DNA from: Pseudomonas sp. TNT3 | GTDB lineage: Bacteria; Pseudomonadota; Gammaproteobacteria; Pseudomonadales; Pseudomonadaceae | Length of the DNA: 64,000 bases | Direction of reading: 5' to 3' | NCBI RefSeq assembly: GCF_010095445.2 | Contig: NZ_WFGV02000018.1 | Coordinates: 1 to 64,000 of the forward strand | Part shown: piece by piece, positions 19,586 through 28,299 of the stretch | Layout of the letters: the number at the start of each line of letters is the position of its first letter | How positions within the stretch are numbered: position 1 is the first letter of the stretch | Made by a program: the position numbers and the translations under genes | The notes under the pieces: generated by a model | The model's input: the letters and a program-made list of their open reading frames with translations, nothing else | The model's database searches: none | Told to the model about the DNA's origin: nothing

Positions 19586-20176
19586 ATGAAAAAAGTCCTG
19601 TTGCTCAATGGCGGTAAAAAATTTGCTCACTCCGATGGCCTCTACAACACCACCCTGCATGAAGCCGCACTGAGCGTGCTGGACCGCGGCGGCATCGACG
19701 TCAAAGCCACTTACATCGATGAGGGGTACGACGTCGCCGAAGAGGTCGCTAAATTCCTTTGGGCCGACGTGATCATTTACCAGATGCCAGGCTGGTGGAT
19801 GGGCGCTCCGTGGACCGTCAAGAAATACATCGACGAAGTGTTCACCGAAGGCCATGGCAGCCTTTATGCCAGCGACGGTCGTACCCGTTCAGATGCCTCG
19901 CAGAAATACGGCAGCGGCGGCCTGGTGCACGGCAAGCAATACCTGTTGTCGCTGACCTGGAACGCGCCGCAGCAAGCGTTCGACGACCCGACCGACTTCT
20001 TTGAAGCCAAGGGTGTGGACGCGGTGTATTTCCCGTTCCATAAAGCCAACGAGTTCCTCGGCATGACCCGCCTGCCGACGTTCCTCTGCGTTGACGTGAT
20101 GAAACGCCCCAACATCGAGGCCGATGTGGCGCGTTATGAACAGCATCTGGCCGAGGTGTTTGGCCTGTCAGCCTAA
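19586..20176 (+). CDS. mdaB: NADPH:quinone reductase MdaB
   Basis: 196 aa flavodoxin-like FAD protein. Seen: LLLNGGKKFAHSDGLYN, DVIIYQMPGWWMGAPWTVKKYIDEVF, then GLVHGKQYLLSLTWNAPQQAF, all typical of MdaB (modulator of drug activity B). Reduces quinones with NADPH. About 196 aa is the family's usual length. Together with the divergent ABM (YgiN-like) gene it forms a quinone redox pair. Confidence 0.92.
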   Translation: MKKVLLLNGGKKFAHSDGLYNTTLHEAALSVLDRGGIDVKATYIDEGYDVAEEVAKFLWADVIIYQMPGWWMGAPWTVKKYIDEVFTEGHGSLYASDGRTRSDASQKYGSGGLVHGKQYLLSLTWNAPQQAFDDPTDFFEAKGVDAVYFPFHKANEFLGMTRLPTFLCVDVMKRPNIEADVARYEQHLAEVFGLSA

Positions 20177-20210
20177 GTGTTTCAGGCTACTATCGGTCGC
20201 AACGATTGAA

Positions 20211-20280
20211 GAGATCGCAGCCTGCGGCAGTTCCTACAGAGTGATCATTTCCCTGTAGGAGCTGCCGCAGGCTGCGATTT
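20211..20280. repeat. REP pair, GATCGCAGCCTGCGGCAG family
   Basis: Inverted arms GATCGCAGCCTGCGGCAG and CTGCCGCAGGCTGCGAT with CCTACA/TGTAGG tips and a short centre. Between mdaB and the LysR gene. Confidence 0.85.
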
Positions 20281-20311
20281 TGGCGATAAGTGCAACGCTG
20301 AGAGGACACAC

Positions 20312-21223
20312 GTGAAAGCCAGATCCGATGAACTGCAGATTTTCGTCTGCGTGATTGAATGCGGGTCGATTTCCGCTGCCGCCGAGCAGGTCGGGCAGAC
20401 GCCCTCTGCCGTCAGCCGCACACTGTCGCGGCTGGAGGCCAAGCTCGACACCACCTTGATCAACCGCACCACGCGGCGCATGGACCTGACGGAGGAGGGC
20501 AAGTACTTCTTCGAGCATGCCAAGCGCATTCTCGATCAGATGGACGAACTCGAAGAACGGCTGACCTCCCGCCAACAAACGCCGTCCGGGCGTCTGCGCA
20601 TCAACGCCGCGTCGCCCTTCATGCTGCACGCGATCGTGCCGTACATCGACGAATTCCGCCGCCTCTACCCGGACATCCAGCTTGAGCTCAACAGCAATGA
20701 CCTGATCATCGACCTGCTCGAACAAAGCACCGATATCGCCATTCGCATCGGCACCCTGGCCGACTCGACGCTGCACGCCCGCTCCCTGGGTTGCAGCCCG
20801 CTGCACATCGTCGCCAGCCCGGCTTATCTGGAACAGCACGGCGCGCCCTTGGCGGTTGCGGACCTGACCGAACATAACCTGCTGGGCTTCACCCAGAACG
20901 AAGGTTTGAACCAATGGCCGTTGCGCTACGTGCATGGTGACCGCTGGCCGATCCAGGCCTCGATCAGCGCCTCCAGCGGCGAGACGATCCGCCAGCTGGC
21001 ACTGGAAGGTCAGGGCATCGCCTGCCTGTCGCACTTCATGACCATCGAGGATATTCGCGCCGGTCGCCTGCATGTGCTGCTGGCGGATTTCAACAGCGGC
21101 TATCGCCAGCCGATCAACGCCGTGTACTACCGCAACTCGCAACTGGCCCTGCGGATTCAGTGCTTCCTCGACTTCATCCAGGGGAAACTGGCCGCGTACG
21201 CACTTGCAGATTTCAACGGCTGA
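20312..21223 (+). CDS. LysR-family transcriptional regulator
   Basis: 303 aa LysR regulator: helix-turn-helix (ELQIFVCVIECGSISAAAEQVGQTPSAVSRTLSRLEAKL, then RTTRRMDLTEEG) and effector domain with FMLHAIVPYIDEFRRLYPDIQLEL. GTG start at 20312 with GAGAGGA upstream. Same strand as mdaB before it and the SDR gene after it (103 bp), so an operon is possible but unproven. Closest in type to the CrgA/DmlR-like LysR group. Confidence 0.87.
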   Translation: MKARSDELQIFVCVIECGSISAAAEQVGQTPSAVSRTLSRLEAKLDTTLINRTTRRMDLTEEGKYFFEHAKRILDQMDELEERLTSRQQTPSGRLRINAASPFMLHAIVPYIDEFRRLYPDIQLELNSNDLIIDLLEQSTDIAIRIGTLADSTLHARSLGCSPLHIVASPAYLEQHGAPLAVADLTEHNLLGFTQNEGLNQWPLRYVHGDRWPIQASISASSGETIRQLALEGQGIACLSHFMTIEDIRAGRLHVLLADFNSGYRQPINAVYYRNSQLALRIQCFLDFIQGKLAAYALADFNG

Positions 21224-21326
21224 TTCGTGATCCCTGCGCAAGAGTGATTTGGGCTGCACCGTCTGTTTCCAGGGGGCCAGGTCCTCAATACTGGACACAT
21301 CACTTATTCACGCAGGGAGTTTCTCC

Positions 21327-22220
21327 ATGAACGTATTCGTTACCGGCGCTGCAGGTTTTATCGGCGGTTCTATCGCTACCGGTCTGGTCCGGGCTGGTCA
21401 TACCGTCACGGGGCTGGTTCGCAGCACTGAACAAGCCAATGAGTTGAAGGCGCTGGGGATCACTCCGGTCATCGGGACGCTTGATGACAGCGCACTGCTG
21501 ACCGAGCAAGCCCAGGCGGCCGACGCCGTCATCAATGCCGCCAGTAGCGACCATCGCGGCGCAGTGCAAGCCTTGCTCGACGCGCTGCGCGGTTCCAACA
21601 AAGTGTTCCTGCACACCAGCGGTTCGAGCATCGTCGGCGATGCGTCGGGCGGCAAATCCAGCGACGTCATTTACTTCGAAGACAACCTGCCGGAGCCTAC
21701 CGTCGACAAGGCGGCGCGCGTGGCCATCGACAACCTGATCCTCGCGGCAGCGAAAGACGGCGTGAACTCGGCCGTGATCTGCAACACCCTGATCTACGGC
21801 CACAGCCTGGGCGTCAATCGTGACAGCGTGCAATTGCCGCGCTTGCTGAAACAGGCGCGTAAAAGCGGTGTGGTGCGTCACGTCGGCAGCGGTCAGAACA
21901 TCTGGTCCAACGTACACATCGAAGACGTGGTGGCCCTTTATTTGCTGGCGCTGACCAACAACGTTCCGGGTACGTTCTATTTCGTCGAAAGTGGTGAAGC
22001 GTCGTTCATCGACATGACCACGGCGATGGCCGAAGCGTTGAAACTGGGCGCGCCGCAAGACTGGCCGCTCAAGGACGCCGAAGCCGAATGGGGCTATGAA
22101 ATGGCCAACTATGGCCTGGGCTCCAACAGCCGTGTGCGCGGCAAACATGCGCGCGAATTGCTGGGCTGGGTACCGAAACGCACGTCGGTGGTTGAATGGA
22201 TTCGTGACGAAATGGTGTGA
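21327..22220 (+). CDS. NAD-dependent epimerase/dehydratase (atypical/extended SDR)
   Basis: 297 aa Rossmann-fold enzyme. N-terminal GAAGFIGG (cofactor motif GxxGxxG), LVRS, then HTSGSSIVGD and a C-terminal variable region. The catalytic YxxxK is not obvious: the expected region reads FEDNLPEPTVDKAARVAIDN, so this is probably an atypical SDR acting on an unknown substrate. The ATG at 21327 follows GGGAG; the longer reading frame from 21249 has no ribosome site. Confidence 0.8.
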   Translation: MNVFVTGAAGFIGGSIATGLVRAGHTVTGLVRSTEQANELKALGITPVIGTLDDSALLTEQAQAADAVINAASSDHRGAVQALLDALRGSNKVFLHTSGSSIVGDASGGKSSDVIYFEDNLPEPTVDKAARVAIDNLILAAAKDGVNSAVICNTLIYGHSLGVNRDSVQLPRLLKQARKSGVVRHVGSGQNIWSNVHIEDVVALYLLALTNNVPGTFYFVESGEASFIDMTTAMAEALKLGAPQDWPLKDAEAEWGYEMANYGLGSNSRVRGKHARELLGWVPKRTSVVEWIRDEMV

Positions 22221-22245
22221 GTGCGCTGTAGACCGCGTCATCGTT

Positions 22246-22340
22246 CATCGCTAGCAAGCTAGCTCCCACAGGGGGCTTTGTTGAACACAAAATCTGTGTT
22301 CGGCAGAGATCAAATGTGGGAGCCAGCCTGCTGGCGATGG
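22246..22340. repeat. REP pair (REPIN), degenerate GCAGGC family
   Basis: Left arm ATCGCTAGCAAGCTAGCTCC and right arm GGAGCCAGCCTGCTGGCGAT in inverted orientation with TCCCACA/TGTGGGA tips and a 45-bp centre. The two arms differ from each other more than in other elements here. Confidence 0.8.
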
Positions 22341-22442
22341 CATTTTCAGCCTCCCCGCAACTGGCCGAATTGCCCCCAATTCCGTAACATCCCCACCCTC
22401 GTTTCCGGCCACGTCCTGCGGCCCGTACAGTCTGGGTAACCC

Positions 22443-23888
22443 ATGAAACCACAACATCTGCGCGCCGATGTCCTGGCCGGACTCACGACCTCGTTCGCCT
22501 TGCTGCCTGAATGCATCGCCTTCGCGCTGGTAGCTCATCTCAACCCATTGATGGGCCTGTATGGCGCGTTCATCATCTGCACCCTGACCGCACTGTTCGG
22601 CGGCCGGCCGGGCATGGTCTCCGGAGCCGCCGGATCGATGGCGGTGGTCATCGTCGCGCTGGTGGTGCAACACGGCGTGCAGTACTTGCTGGCGACCGTG
22701 CTGCTGGGTGGGCTGATCATGCTGGCCTTCGGTCTGCTCAAGCTGGGCAAGCTGGTGCGCATGGTGCCGCACCCGGTCATGCTCGGCTTCGTCAACGGCC
22801 TGGCGATCATCATTGCCTTGGCGCAGCTGGAGCATTTCAAGAACGGTGAAGCCTGGCTGAGTGGCGCGCCGCTGTACCTGATGACCGGCCTGGTGGCTGC
22901 GACGATGGCGATCGTCTACCTGCTGCCGCGTCTGACCCGCAGCGTGCCGCCCGCGCTGGTGGCGATTCTGGGCGTGGGGCTTGCGGTTTATCTGCTGGGC
23001 CTGCCGACCCGCACCCTCGGCGACATGGCCCACATTGCCGGCGGCTTGCCGACCTTCGCGCTGCCGGACATTCCCTGGAATCTCGAGACCCTGCGCATCA
23101 TCGCCCCTTACGCCCTATTGATGGCCATGGTGGGGCTGCTGGAAACCCTGCTGACACTGAATCTCACCGATGAAATCACCGAGAGCCGTGGCTACCCGGA
23201 TCGCGAATGCGTGGCGCTGGGTGCGGCCAATATGGTCTCCGGGCTGTTCGGCGGCATGGGCGGTTGCGCAATGATCGGGCAGACCGTGATCAACCTCAGT
23301 TCCGGCGGACGTGGGCGGTTGTCCGGGGTCGTGGCCGGCGTACTAATTCTGTTGTTCATTCTGTTTTTGTCGCCGCTGATCGAGCGTATTCCGCTGGCCG
23401 CGCTGGTGGGCGTGATGTTTGTGGTGTCGCAGCAAACATTTGCCTGGGCGTCGTTGCGGGTGCTGAACAAAGTGCCGCTGAACGACGTGCTGGTCATCAT
23501 CGCCGTGACGGTCATTACGGTGTTCACCGACCTTGCCACCGCCGTGCTCTGCGGCATTGTCATCGCAGCACTCAACTTCGCCTGGCAGCAGGCCCGCGAG
23601 TTGTACGCCGACGCGCACATCGAGGCCGACGGCAGCAAGCTTTACCACCTGCACGGCACCCTGTTCTTCGCCTCGACCACGCCCTTTCTCAATCAGTTCG
23701 ATCCCGCCAATGACCCGGCCGTGGTGACGATCGATTGCCGTCACCTGAGATTCGTCGACTACTCGGCGATCGCCGCACTGAAAACCCTGCGGGAACGCTA
23801 CGCCAAGGCCGGCAAACACCTGCGCGTGTTTCACCTCTCGGAACGCTGCAAGCAAATGCTCAAGCGCGAAGGCGCCGAACTCACCTGA
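22443..23888 (+). CDS. SulP-family inorganic anion transporter with STAS domain
   Basis: 481 aa. N-terminal membrane domain of about 11-12 hydrophobic segments with the SulP signature (ADVLAGLTTSFALLPECIAFALVAHLNPLMGLY, GMVSGAAGSMAVVI), followed by a cytoplasmic STAS domain from about residue 390 (FVDYSAIAALKTLRERY, with the conserved DYSAI). Substrates in the family are sulfate, bicarbonate or other anions. A divergent carbonic anhydrase, which would point to bicarbonate, is not present. Monocistronic. Confidence 0.9.
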   Translation: MKPQHLRADVLAGLTTSFALLPECIAFALVAHLNPLMGLYGAFIICTLTALFGGRPGMVSGAAGSMAVVIVALVVQHGVQYLLATVLLGGLIMLAFGLLKLGKLVRMVPHPVMLGFVNGLAIIIALAQLEHFKNGEAWLSGAPLYLMTGLVAATMAIVYLLPRLTRSVPPALVAILGVGLAVYLLGLPTRTLGDMAHIAGGLPTFALPDIPWNLETLRIIAPYALLMAMVGLLETLLTLNLTDEITESRGYPDRECVALGAANMVSGLFGGMGGCAMIGQTVINLSSGGRGRLSGVVAGVLILLFILFLSPLIERIPLAALVGVMFVVSQQTFAWASLRVLNKVPLNDVLVIIAVTVITVFTDLATAVLCGIVIAALNFAWQQARELYADAHIEADGSKLYHLHGTLFFASTTPFLNQFDPANDPAVVTIDCRHLRFVDYSAIAALKTLRERYAKAGKHLRVFHLSERCKQMLKREGAELT

Positions 23889-23906
23889 CGCGGCTGCCAC
23901 ACACCC

Positions 23907-23932
23907 TGTGGGAGCCGAGCTTGCTCGCGATG
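23907..23932. repeat. Single REP element
   Basis: TGTGGGAGCCGAGCTTGCTC followed by GCGATG: one arm only of the family seen at 18187 and 61796, just after the SulP gene. Confidence 0.6.
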
Positions 23933-23974
23933 AACATTACGCGGTGAACCTGCAAAGCCCGGCTGGGAGAAACG

Positions 23975-24001
23975 ATGAAAATACGCGCCGCGTATTTTCA
24001 T
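23975..24001. promoter_or_regulatory. 27-bp palindrome, candidate RpiR-family operator
   Basis: ATGAAAATACGCG, one C, then CGCGTATTTTCAT: 13-bp perfect arms. It lies 140 bp before the permease gene of an operon that encodes its own RpiR-family regulator. A GAAAAT/ATTTTC core is common in sites of this family. A second, weaker pair TTTCA-N7-TGAAA lies at 24058-24074. Direct evidence is the palindrome; its use as an operator is inferred. Confidence 0.55.
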
Positions 24002-24140
24002 TACCTGCGACGCCGCATGCCTCTAAACGACAATCCATATCCCTGAACGAAAATAACTTTCATACGGTTTGAAAATCACGTCTCGAAATGATTTAAGAGT
24101 TTCACAACCCATTCGACGTGACCCTTTCGAGGAGTACCGC

Positions 24141-25490
24141 ATGACACCGTCCTTCGGCTATTGGCTGCTGGTTTACGCCGCCATCGCCATCATCGCGCTG
24201 ATCGTTCTGATCGCCCGTTACCGTCTTAATCCCTTCATCGTAATCACCTTGGTGTCTATCGGCCTGGCCTTGCTGGCCGGGATGCCACCTTCCGGTGTGG
24301 TCGGCGCTTACGAGGCCGGCGTCGGTAAAACCCTGGGGCACATTGCGCTGGTGGTCGCGCTGGGCACCATGCTCGGCAAAATGATGGCCGAGTCCGGCGG
24401 CGCCGAGCAGATGGCGCGCACGCTGATTGATCGATTTGGCGAGAAAAACGCGCACTGGGCGATGGTCTGCATTGCGTTCCTGGTCGGACTGCCGCTGTTT
24501 TTCGAGGTCGGTTTTGTCTTGCTGGTGCCGATCGCCTTTACCGTAGCGCGGCGTGTGGGCGTGTCGATCCTGATGGTCGGCTTGCCGATGGTTGCCGGCT
24601 TGTCCGTGGTGCACGCCCTGGTGCCACCGCACCCGGCCGCCATGTTGGCGGTACAGGCTTATCAGGCGTCCGTGGGGCAGACCTTGCTCTATGCGATTCT
24701 CATCGGTATTCCGACGGCGATTATCGCCGGTCCCCTGTACGCCAAATTCATTGTGCCGCGCATTCAACTGCCGGCGGATAATCCGCTGGAGCGCCAGTTC
24801 CTCGACCGCGAACCGCGGGACCGTCTGCCGGGTTTCGGCATCACCATGGCGACCATTTTGTTGCCGGTGGTCCTGATGCTGATCGGCGGCTGGGCGAACC
24901 TGATTTCAACGCCAGGCAGCGGCTTGAACCAGTTTCTGCTGTTCATCGGCAACTCGGTGATCGCCCTGCTGCTGGCGACCGTATTGAGTTTCTGGACCTT
25001 GGGCATCGCTCAGGGCTTCAGCCGCGAATCGATCCTCAAATTCACCAACGAATGCCTGGCACCCACCGCCAGCATCACCCTGCTGGTCGGCGCCGGTGGT
25101 GGCCTTAACCGGATTCTGGTGGACGCGGGCGTCACCGACCAGATCGTCGGCCTGGCCCAGGAGTTTCATCTGTCGCCACTGCTCATGGGCTGGTTGTTTG
25201 CAGCGCTGATGCGCATTGCCACGGGGTCGGCGACGGTGGCCATGACCACCGCTTCGGGCATCGTTGCCCCGGTGGCCATTGGTCTGGGATATCCCCATCC
25301 GGAGTTGTTGGTGCTGGCGACGGGCGCGGGGTCGGTTATCTTTTCCCACGTGAACGACGGCGGCTTCTGGTTGATCAAGGAATACTTCAACATGACCGTC
25401 GCCCAGACCTTCAAGACCTGGACCGTGCTCGAGACCATCATCTCGGTGGTTGCTTTCGGTCTGACCGTGGGTCTTTCCTACCTGCTTTAA
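24141..25490 (+). CDS. GntP/GntT-family permease
   Basis: 449 aa membrane protein of the gluconate:H+ symporter family, about 12-14 hydrophobic segments. Family marks: GVVGAYEAGVGKTLGHIALVVALGTMLGKMMAESGGAEQMA, MVAGLSVVHALVPPHPA, and ATGAGSVIFSHVNDGGFWLIKEYF. In this operon (permease, RpiR regulator, D-aminoacylase) the likely substrate is an N-acyl-D-amino acid or a D-amino acid rather than gluconate; this is inference from neighbours. GAGGAG lies before the ATG; the longer reading frame upstream has no such site. Confidence 0.88.
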   Translation: MTPSFGYWLLVYAAIAIIALIVLIARYRLNPFIVITLVSIGLALLAGMPPSGVVGAYEAGVGKTLGHIALVVALGTMLGKMMAESGGAEQMARTLIDRFGEKNAHWAMVCIAFLVGLPLFFEVGFVLLVPIAFTVARRVGVSILMVGLPMVAGLSVVHALVPPHPAAMLAVQAYQASVGQTLLYAILIGIPTAIIAGPLYAKFIVPRIQLPADNPLERQFLDREPRDRLPGFGITMATILLPVVLMLIGGWANLISTPGSGLNQFLLFIGNSVIALLLATVLSFWTLGIAQGFSRESILKFTNECLAPTASITLLVGAGGGLNRILVDAGVTDQIVGLAQEFHLSPLLMGWLFAALMRIATGSATVAMTTASGIVAPVAIGLGYPHPELLVLATGAGSVIFSHVNDGGFWLIKEYFNMTVAQTFKTWTVLETIISVVAFGLTVGLSYLL

Positions 25491-25505
25491 CCGGAGTCGC
25501 CCGCC

Positions 25506-26366
25506 ATGGACATCCTCTACCACATCCGAGCCCGTCAGGATTCCTTCAGCGCTGGCGAAGGACGCATCGCCCGGCTGATGCTCGATGACGTAGGGTTTGC
25601 CGCGTCCGCCAGCCTCGATGAACTGGCGCAACGCGCCGAAGTGAGCACCGCGACGCTGTCTCGTTTTGCCCGCACGGTGGGCTGTCGCGACCTGCGTGAT
25701 TTGCGCCTGCAACTGGCCCAGGCCAGCGGCGTCGGCAGCCGTTTTCTCGACCCGGCGGGCACGCCTGAACAGTCGGCGTTCTACGGGCAAATCGTCGGCG
25801 ACATCGAGTCGACGCTGCGCCAACATTTGTCGGCGTTCGACGAGTCGCGCTTCGCTGATGCGGTCAAGTTGCTCGGCCAGGCGCGGATGATTCACGCCTT
25901 CGGCATGGGCGGCTGTTCGACCTTGTGCTGTGACGAGTTGCAAGTTCGCCTGGTGCGTTTCGGTTACCCGATCGCGGCGTGCCACGACCCGGTGATGATG
26001 CGCGTCACCGCCGCCAGCCTGGGTGCGGAACATACGGTTATCGCCTGCTCCCTGACCGGCATCACCCCCGAACTACTCGAGGCCATTGAACTGGCGCGCA
26101 ACTACGGCGCGCGGATTCTTGCCATCACCCGGGCCGACTCGCCGCTGGCGCAATTGGCCGATGTGCTGATACCGCTGCAAGGCGTTGAAACTTCATTCAT
26201 CTACAAACCCACCGCAGCGCGCTACGGCATGTTGCTCGCCATCGACGTGCTCGCCACCGAGGTGGCACTGGCCAATCCTGAAGACAATCAAGAGCGTCTG
26301 CGGCGGATCAAACTCGCCCTGGACGATTACCGCGGCGGCGATGACCATTTGCCGCTGGGAGACTGA
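25506..26366 (+). CDS. MurR/RpiR-family transcriptional regulator
   Basis: 286 aa: N-terminal RpiR helix-turn-helix (about 1-77; SLDELAQRAEVSTATLSRFARTVG) and a C-terminal SIS sugar-isomerase-like domain (about 110-260; ARMIHAFGMGGCSTLCCDELQVRL, CSLTGITPELLEAIELA). SIS domains usually bind phosphosugars, but here the regulator is embedded with a D-aminoacylase, so the effector is uncertain. Fifteen bp after the permease and one base before the aminoacylase ATG: one operon. The palindrome at 23975 is its likely site. Confidence 0.9.
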   Translation: MDILYHIRARQDSFSAGEGRIARLMLDDVGFAASASLDELAQRAEVSTATLSRFARTVGCRDLRDLRLQLAQASGVGSRFLDPAGTPEQSAFYGQIVGDIESTLRQHLSAFDESRFADAVKLLGQARMIHAFGMGGCSTLCCDELQVRLVRFGYPIAACHDPVMMRVTAASLGAEHTVIACSLTGITPELLEAIELARNYGARILAITRADSPLAQLADVLIPLQGVETSFIYKPTAARYGMLLAIDVLATEVALANPEDNQERLRRIKLALDDYRGGDDHLPLGD

Positions 26367-26367
26367 C

Positions 26368-27825
26368 ATGAAGTACGACACGCTGATTCGCAACGCCCTG
26401 ATCATCGACGGCAGCAACAGCCCTGGCTACACCGCCGACGTAGCGATTCTGAACGGGCGCATCGAGCGCATCGGTGACTTGCAACACGACTCGGCCAACG
26501 AAGAAATCGACGCGGCAGGTCGGGTGTTGGCGCCAGGATTCATCGACGTGCACACCCACGATGACACCGTGGTCATCCGCCAGCCGCAGATGCTGCCAAA
26601 ACTCAGCCAGGGCGTGACCACGGTGATCGTCGGCAACTGCGGGATCAGCGCCTCGCCAGTGAGTTTGCGCGGCGATCCGCCCGATCCGATGAACCTGCTC
26701 GGCACCGCATCAGCGTTTGTTTACCCGACATTTCGCGATTACCGAGCCGCCGTCGAAGCGGCGCAAACCACGCTGAACGTCGCCGCGCTGGTCGGCCACA
26801 CCGCGTTGCGCAGCAACCACCTCGACGACCTGTTCCGCACCGCCACGCCGGATGAAATCAGCGCCATGCGCGAACAGCTGCGTGAAAGTCTGCAAGCCGG
26901 TGCCCTGGGTTTGTCCACCGGTCTGGCCTACGCCAGCGCCTTCTCGGCCTCCACCGATGAAGTGATGCAACTGACTGAAGAACTGACCGCCTTCGGTGCC
27001 GTCTACACCACCCATTTGCGCAGCGAATTCGAACCGGTGCTGGACGCCATGGACGAGGCCTTCCAGATCGGCCGTCATGCAAAAACGCCCGTGATCATCT
27101 CCCACCTAAAATGCGCTGGCGCCGGCAACTGGGGACGCAGTCCGCAACTGTTGGCAGCGCTTGAAGAGGCGGCGAAGACTCACCCGGTGGGCTGCGATTG
27201 TTATCCCTATGCGGCCAGCTCTTCGACCCTGGACCTCAAGCAAGTCACCGACGCCCATCGCATCACCATCACCTGGTCGACGCCGCATCCGGAGCTGGGT
27301 GGTCGCGACCTGATGGACATCGCTGCCGACTGGGGTGTGCCACTGCTGGACGCCGCCCGCAAGTTGCAACCGGCGGGTGCGGTGTACTACGGAATGGACG
27401 AGGCCGATGTGCGCAGAATCCTCGCGCATCCGCTGTCGATGGTGGGCTCTGACGGATTGCCGGAAGACCCGTTTCCGCATCCGCGTTTGTGGGGCGCTTT
27501 TCCACGGGTGCTCGGGCATTTCAGTCGCGACGTCGGATTGTTCCCACTGCACACTGCGGTGCACAAAATGACCGGGCTGTCCGCCGCACGATTCGGCTTG
27601 AAGGAGCGGGGTGAAATCCTTGAAGGCTATTGGGCGGATCTGGTGTTGTTTGATCCTTTGACCGTTCGCGATGTCGCGGATTTCAACGATCCGCAACGCG
27701 CGGCGCAAGGGATTGACGGGGTGTGGGTCAACGGTGTGTTGAGCTATCACGACGGCCAGGCGAATGGCCGTAGGGAAGGGCGGTTCTTGGCGCGGGAAGG
27801 AGACCTGCGGGTGGGTTTTAAATAA
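26368..27825 (+). CDS. D-aminoacylase (N-acyl-D-amino-acid deacylase)
   Basis: 485 aa amidohydrolase-superfamily enzyme that hydrolyses N-acyl-D-amino acids to D-amino acids. Motifs: small N-terminal beta domain (LIIDGSNSPGYTADVAI), metal site GFIDVHTHDD, Cys in IVGNCGISASP, SHLKCAGAGNWG, and GSDGLPEDPFPHPR with the catalytic Asp, all as in Alcaligenes D-aminoacylase. The ATG at 26368, one base after the regulator's stop, replaces a longer frame that overlaps it. No RidA (reactive enamine deaminase) or D-amino-acid dehydrogenase gene follows here; the operon ends at a REP pair. Confidence 0.92.
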   Translation: MKYDTLIRNALIIDGSNSPGYTADVAILNGRIERIGDLQHDSANEEIDAAGRVLAPGFIDVHTHDDTVVIRQPQMLPKLSQGVTTVIVGNCGISASPVSLRGDPPDPMNLLGTASAFVYPTFRDYRAAVEAAQTTLNVAALVGHTALRSNHLDDLFRTATPDEISAMREQLRESLQAGALGLSTGLAYASAFSASTDEVMQLTEELTAFGAVYTTHLRSEFEPVLDAMDEAFQIGRHAKTPVIISHLKCAGAGNWGRSPQLLAALEEAAKTHPVGCDCYPYAASSSTLDLKQVTDAHRITITWSTPHPELGGRDLMDIAADWGVPLLDAARKLQPAGAVYYGMDEADVRRILAHPLSMVGSDGLPEDPFPHPRLWGAFPRVLGHFSRDVGLFPLHTAVHKMTGLSAARFGLKERGEILEGYWADLVLFDPLTVRDVADFNDPQRAAQGIDGVWVNGVLSYHDGQANGRREGRFLAREGDLRVGFK

Positions 27826-27836
27826 GCGCAGTGGAG

Positions 27837-27932
27837 TCAAAAGATCGCAGCGTGCCGCAGCTCCTACATTGACCGGGTCCAGCCGGTTGTCCACGATCCC
27901 CGTAGGAGCTGCGGCACGCTGCGATCTTTTGA
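27837..27932. repeat. REP pair, GATCGCAGCNTGCCGCAG family
   Basis: Inverted arms TCAAAAGATCGCAGCGTGCC and GGCACGCTGCGATCTTTTGA, each extended by GCAGCTCCTAC or its complement; about 30 bp matched on each side. Between the convergent aminoacylase and DUF6124 genes, so it may also act as a bidirectional terminator. Confidence 0.85.
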
Positions 27933-27948
27933 TCTTCTACTTACACTG

Positions 27949-28284
27949 TCATGCCGGCGATTCGAGGCGATCCAGCACCCGATTCACCGCCAGCTCGCCC
28001 AGCATGATGACTTGCGCAATTCCCAACAGCGCATTACGCGACGTCCCCTCCAGATGATCCACCAGATCAGTGGCCATGACATTGGCCGACGCCAGCGACT
28101 CGCAGGCATAGGCCAGCAGGGTTTCGGTATCGGCCTCGGGATTGACCGTAAAGAGGGAGCAGAGTTTGTGTGGGGTGGCTTTGATGTCGGCGAACGAGGG
28201 TGTGTTGTTTGGAGTATCTGAGACGGGTTCGTCTGATGGTGCTGCCGGATCTGCGTCTGGCGGATTGGGGGTAACTTTGACCAT
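27949..28284 (-). CDS. DUF6124 family protein
   Basis: 111 aa protein of a Pseudomonas-typical family of unknown function. Disordered proline-rich N-terminal third (PNPPDADPAAPSDEPVSDTPNN), then a helical region with LFTVNPEADTETLLAYACESLASANVMATDLVDHLEG and a C-terminal helix. No signal peptide or membrane segment. AAAGGAAAG lies before the ATG. It has an unusually long and structured upstream leader (28300-28502). Confidence 0.8.
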   Translation of the reverse strand: MVKVTPNPPDADPAAPSDEPVSDTPNNTPSFADIKATPHKLCSLFTVNPEADTETLLAYACESLASANVMATDLVDHLEGTSRNALLGIAQVIMLGELAVNRVLDRLESPA

Positions 28285-28299
28285 GGGATCTTTCCTTTA

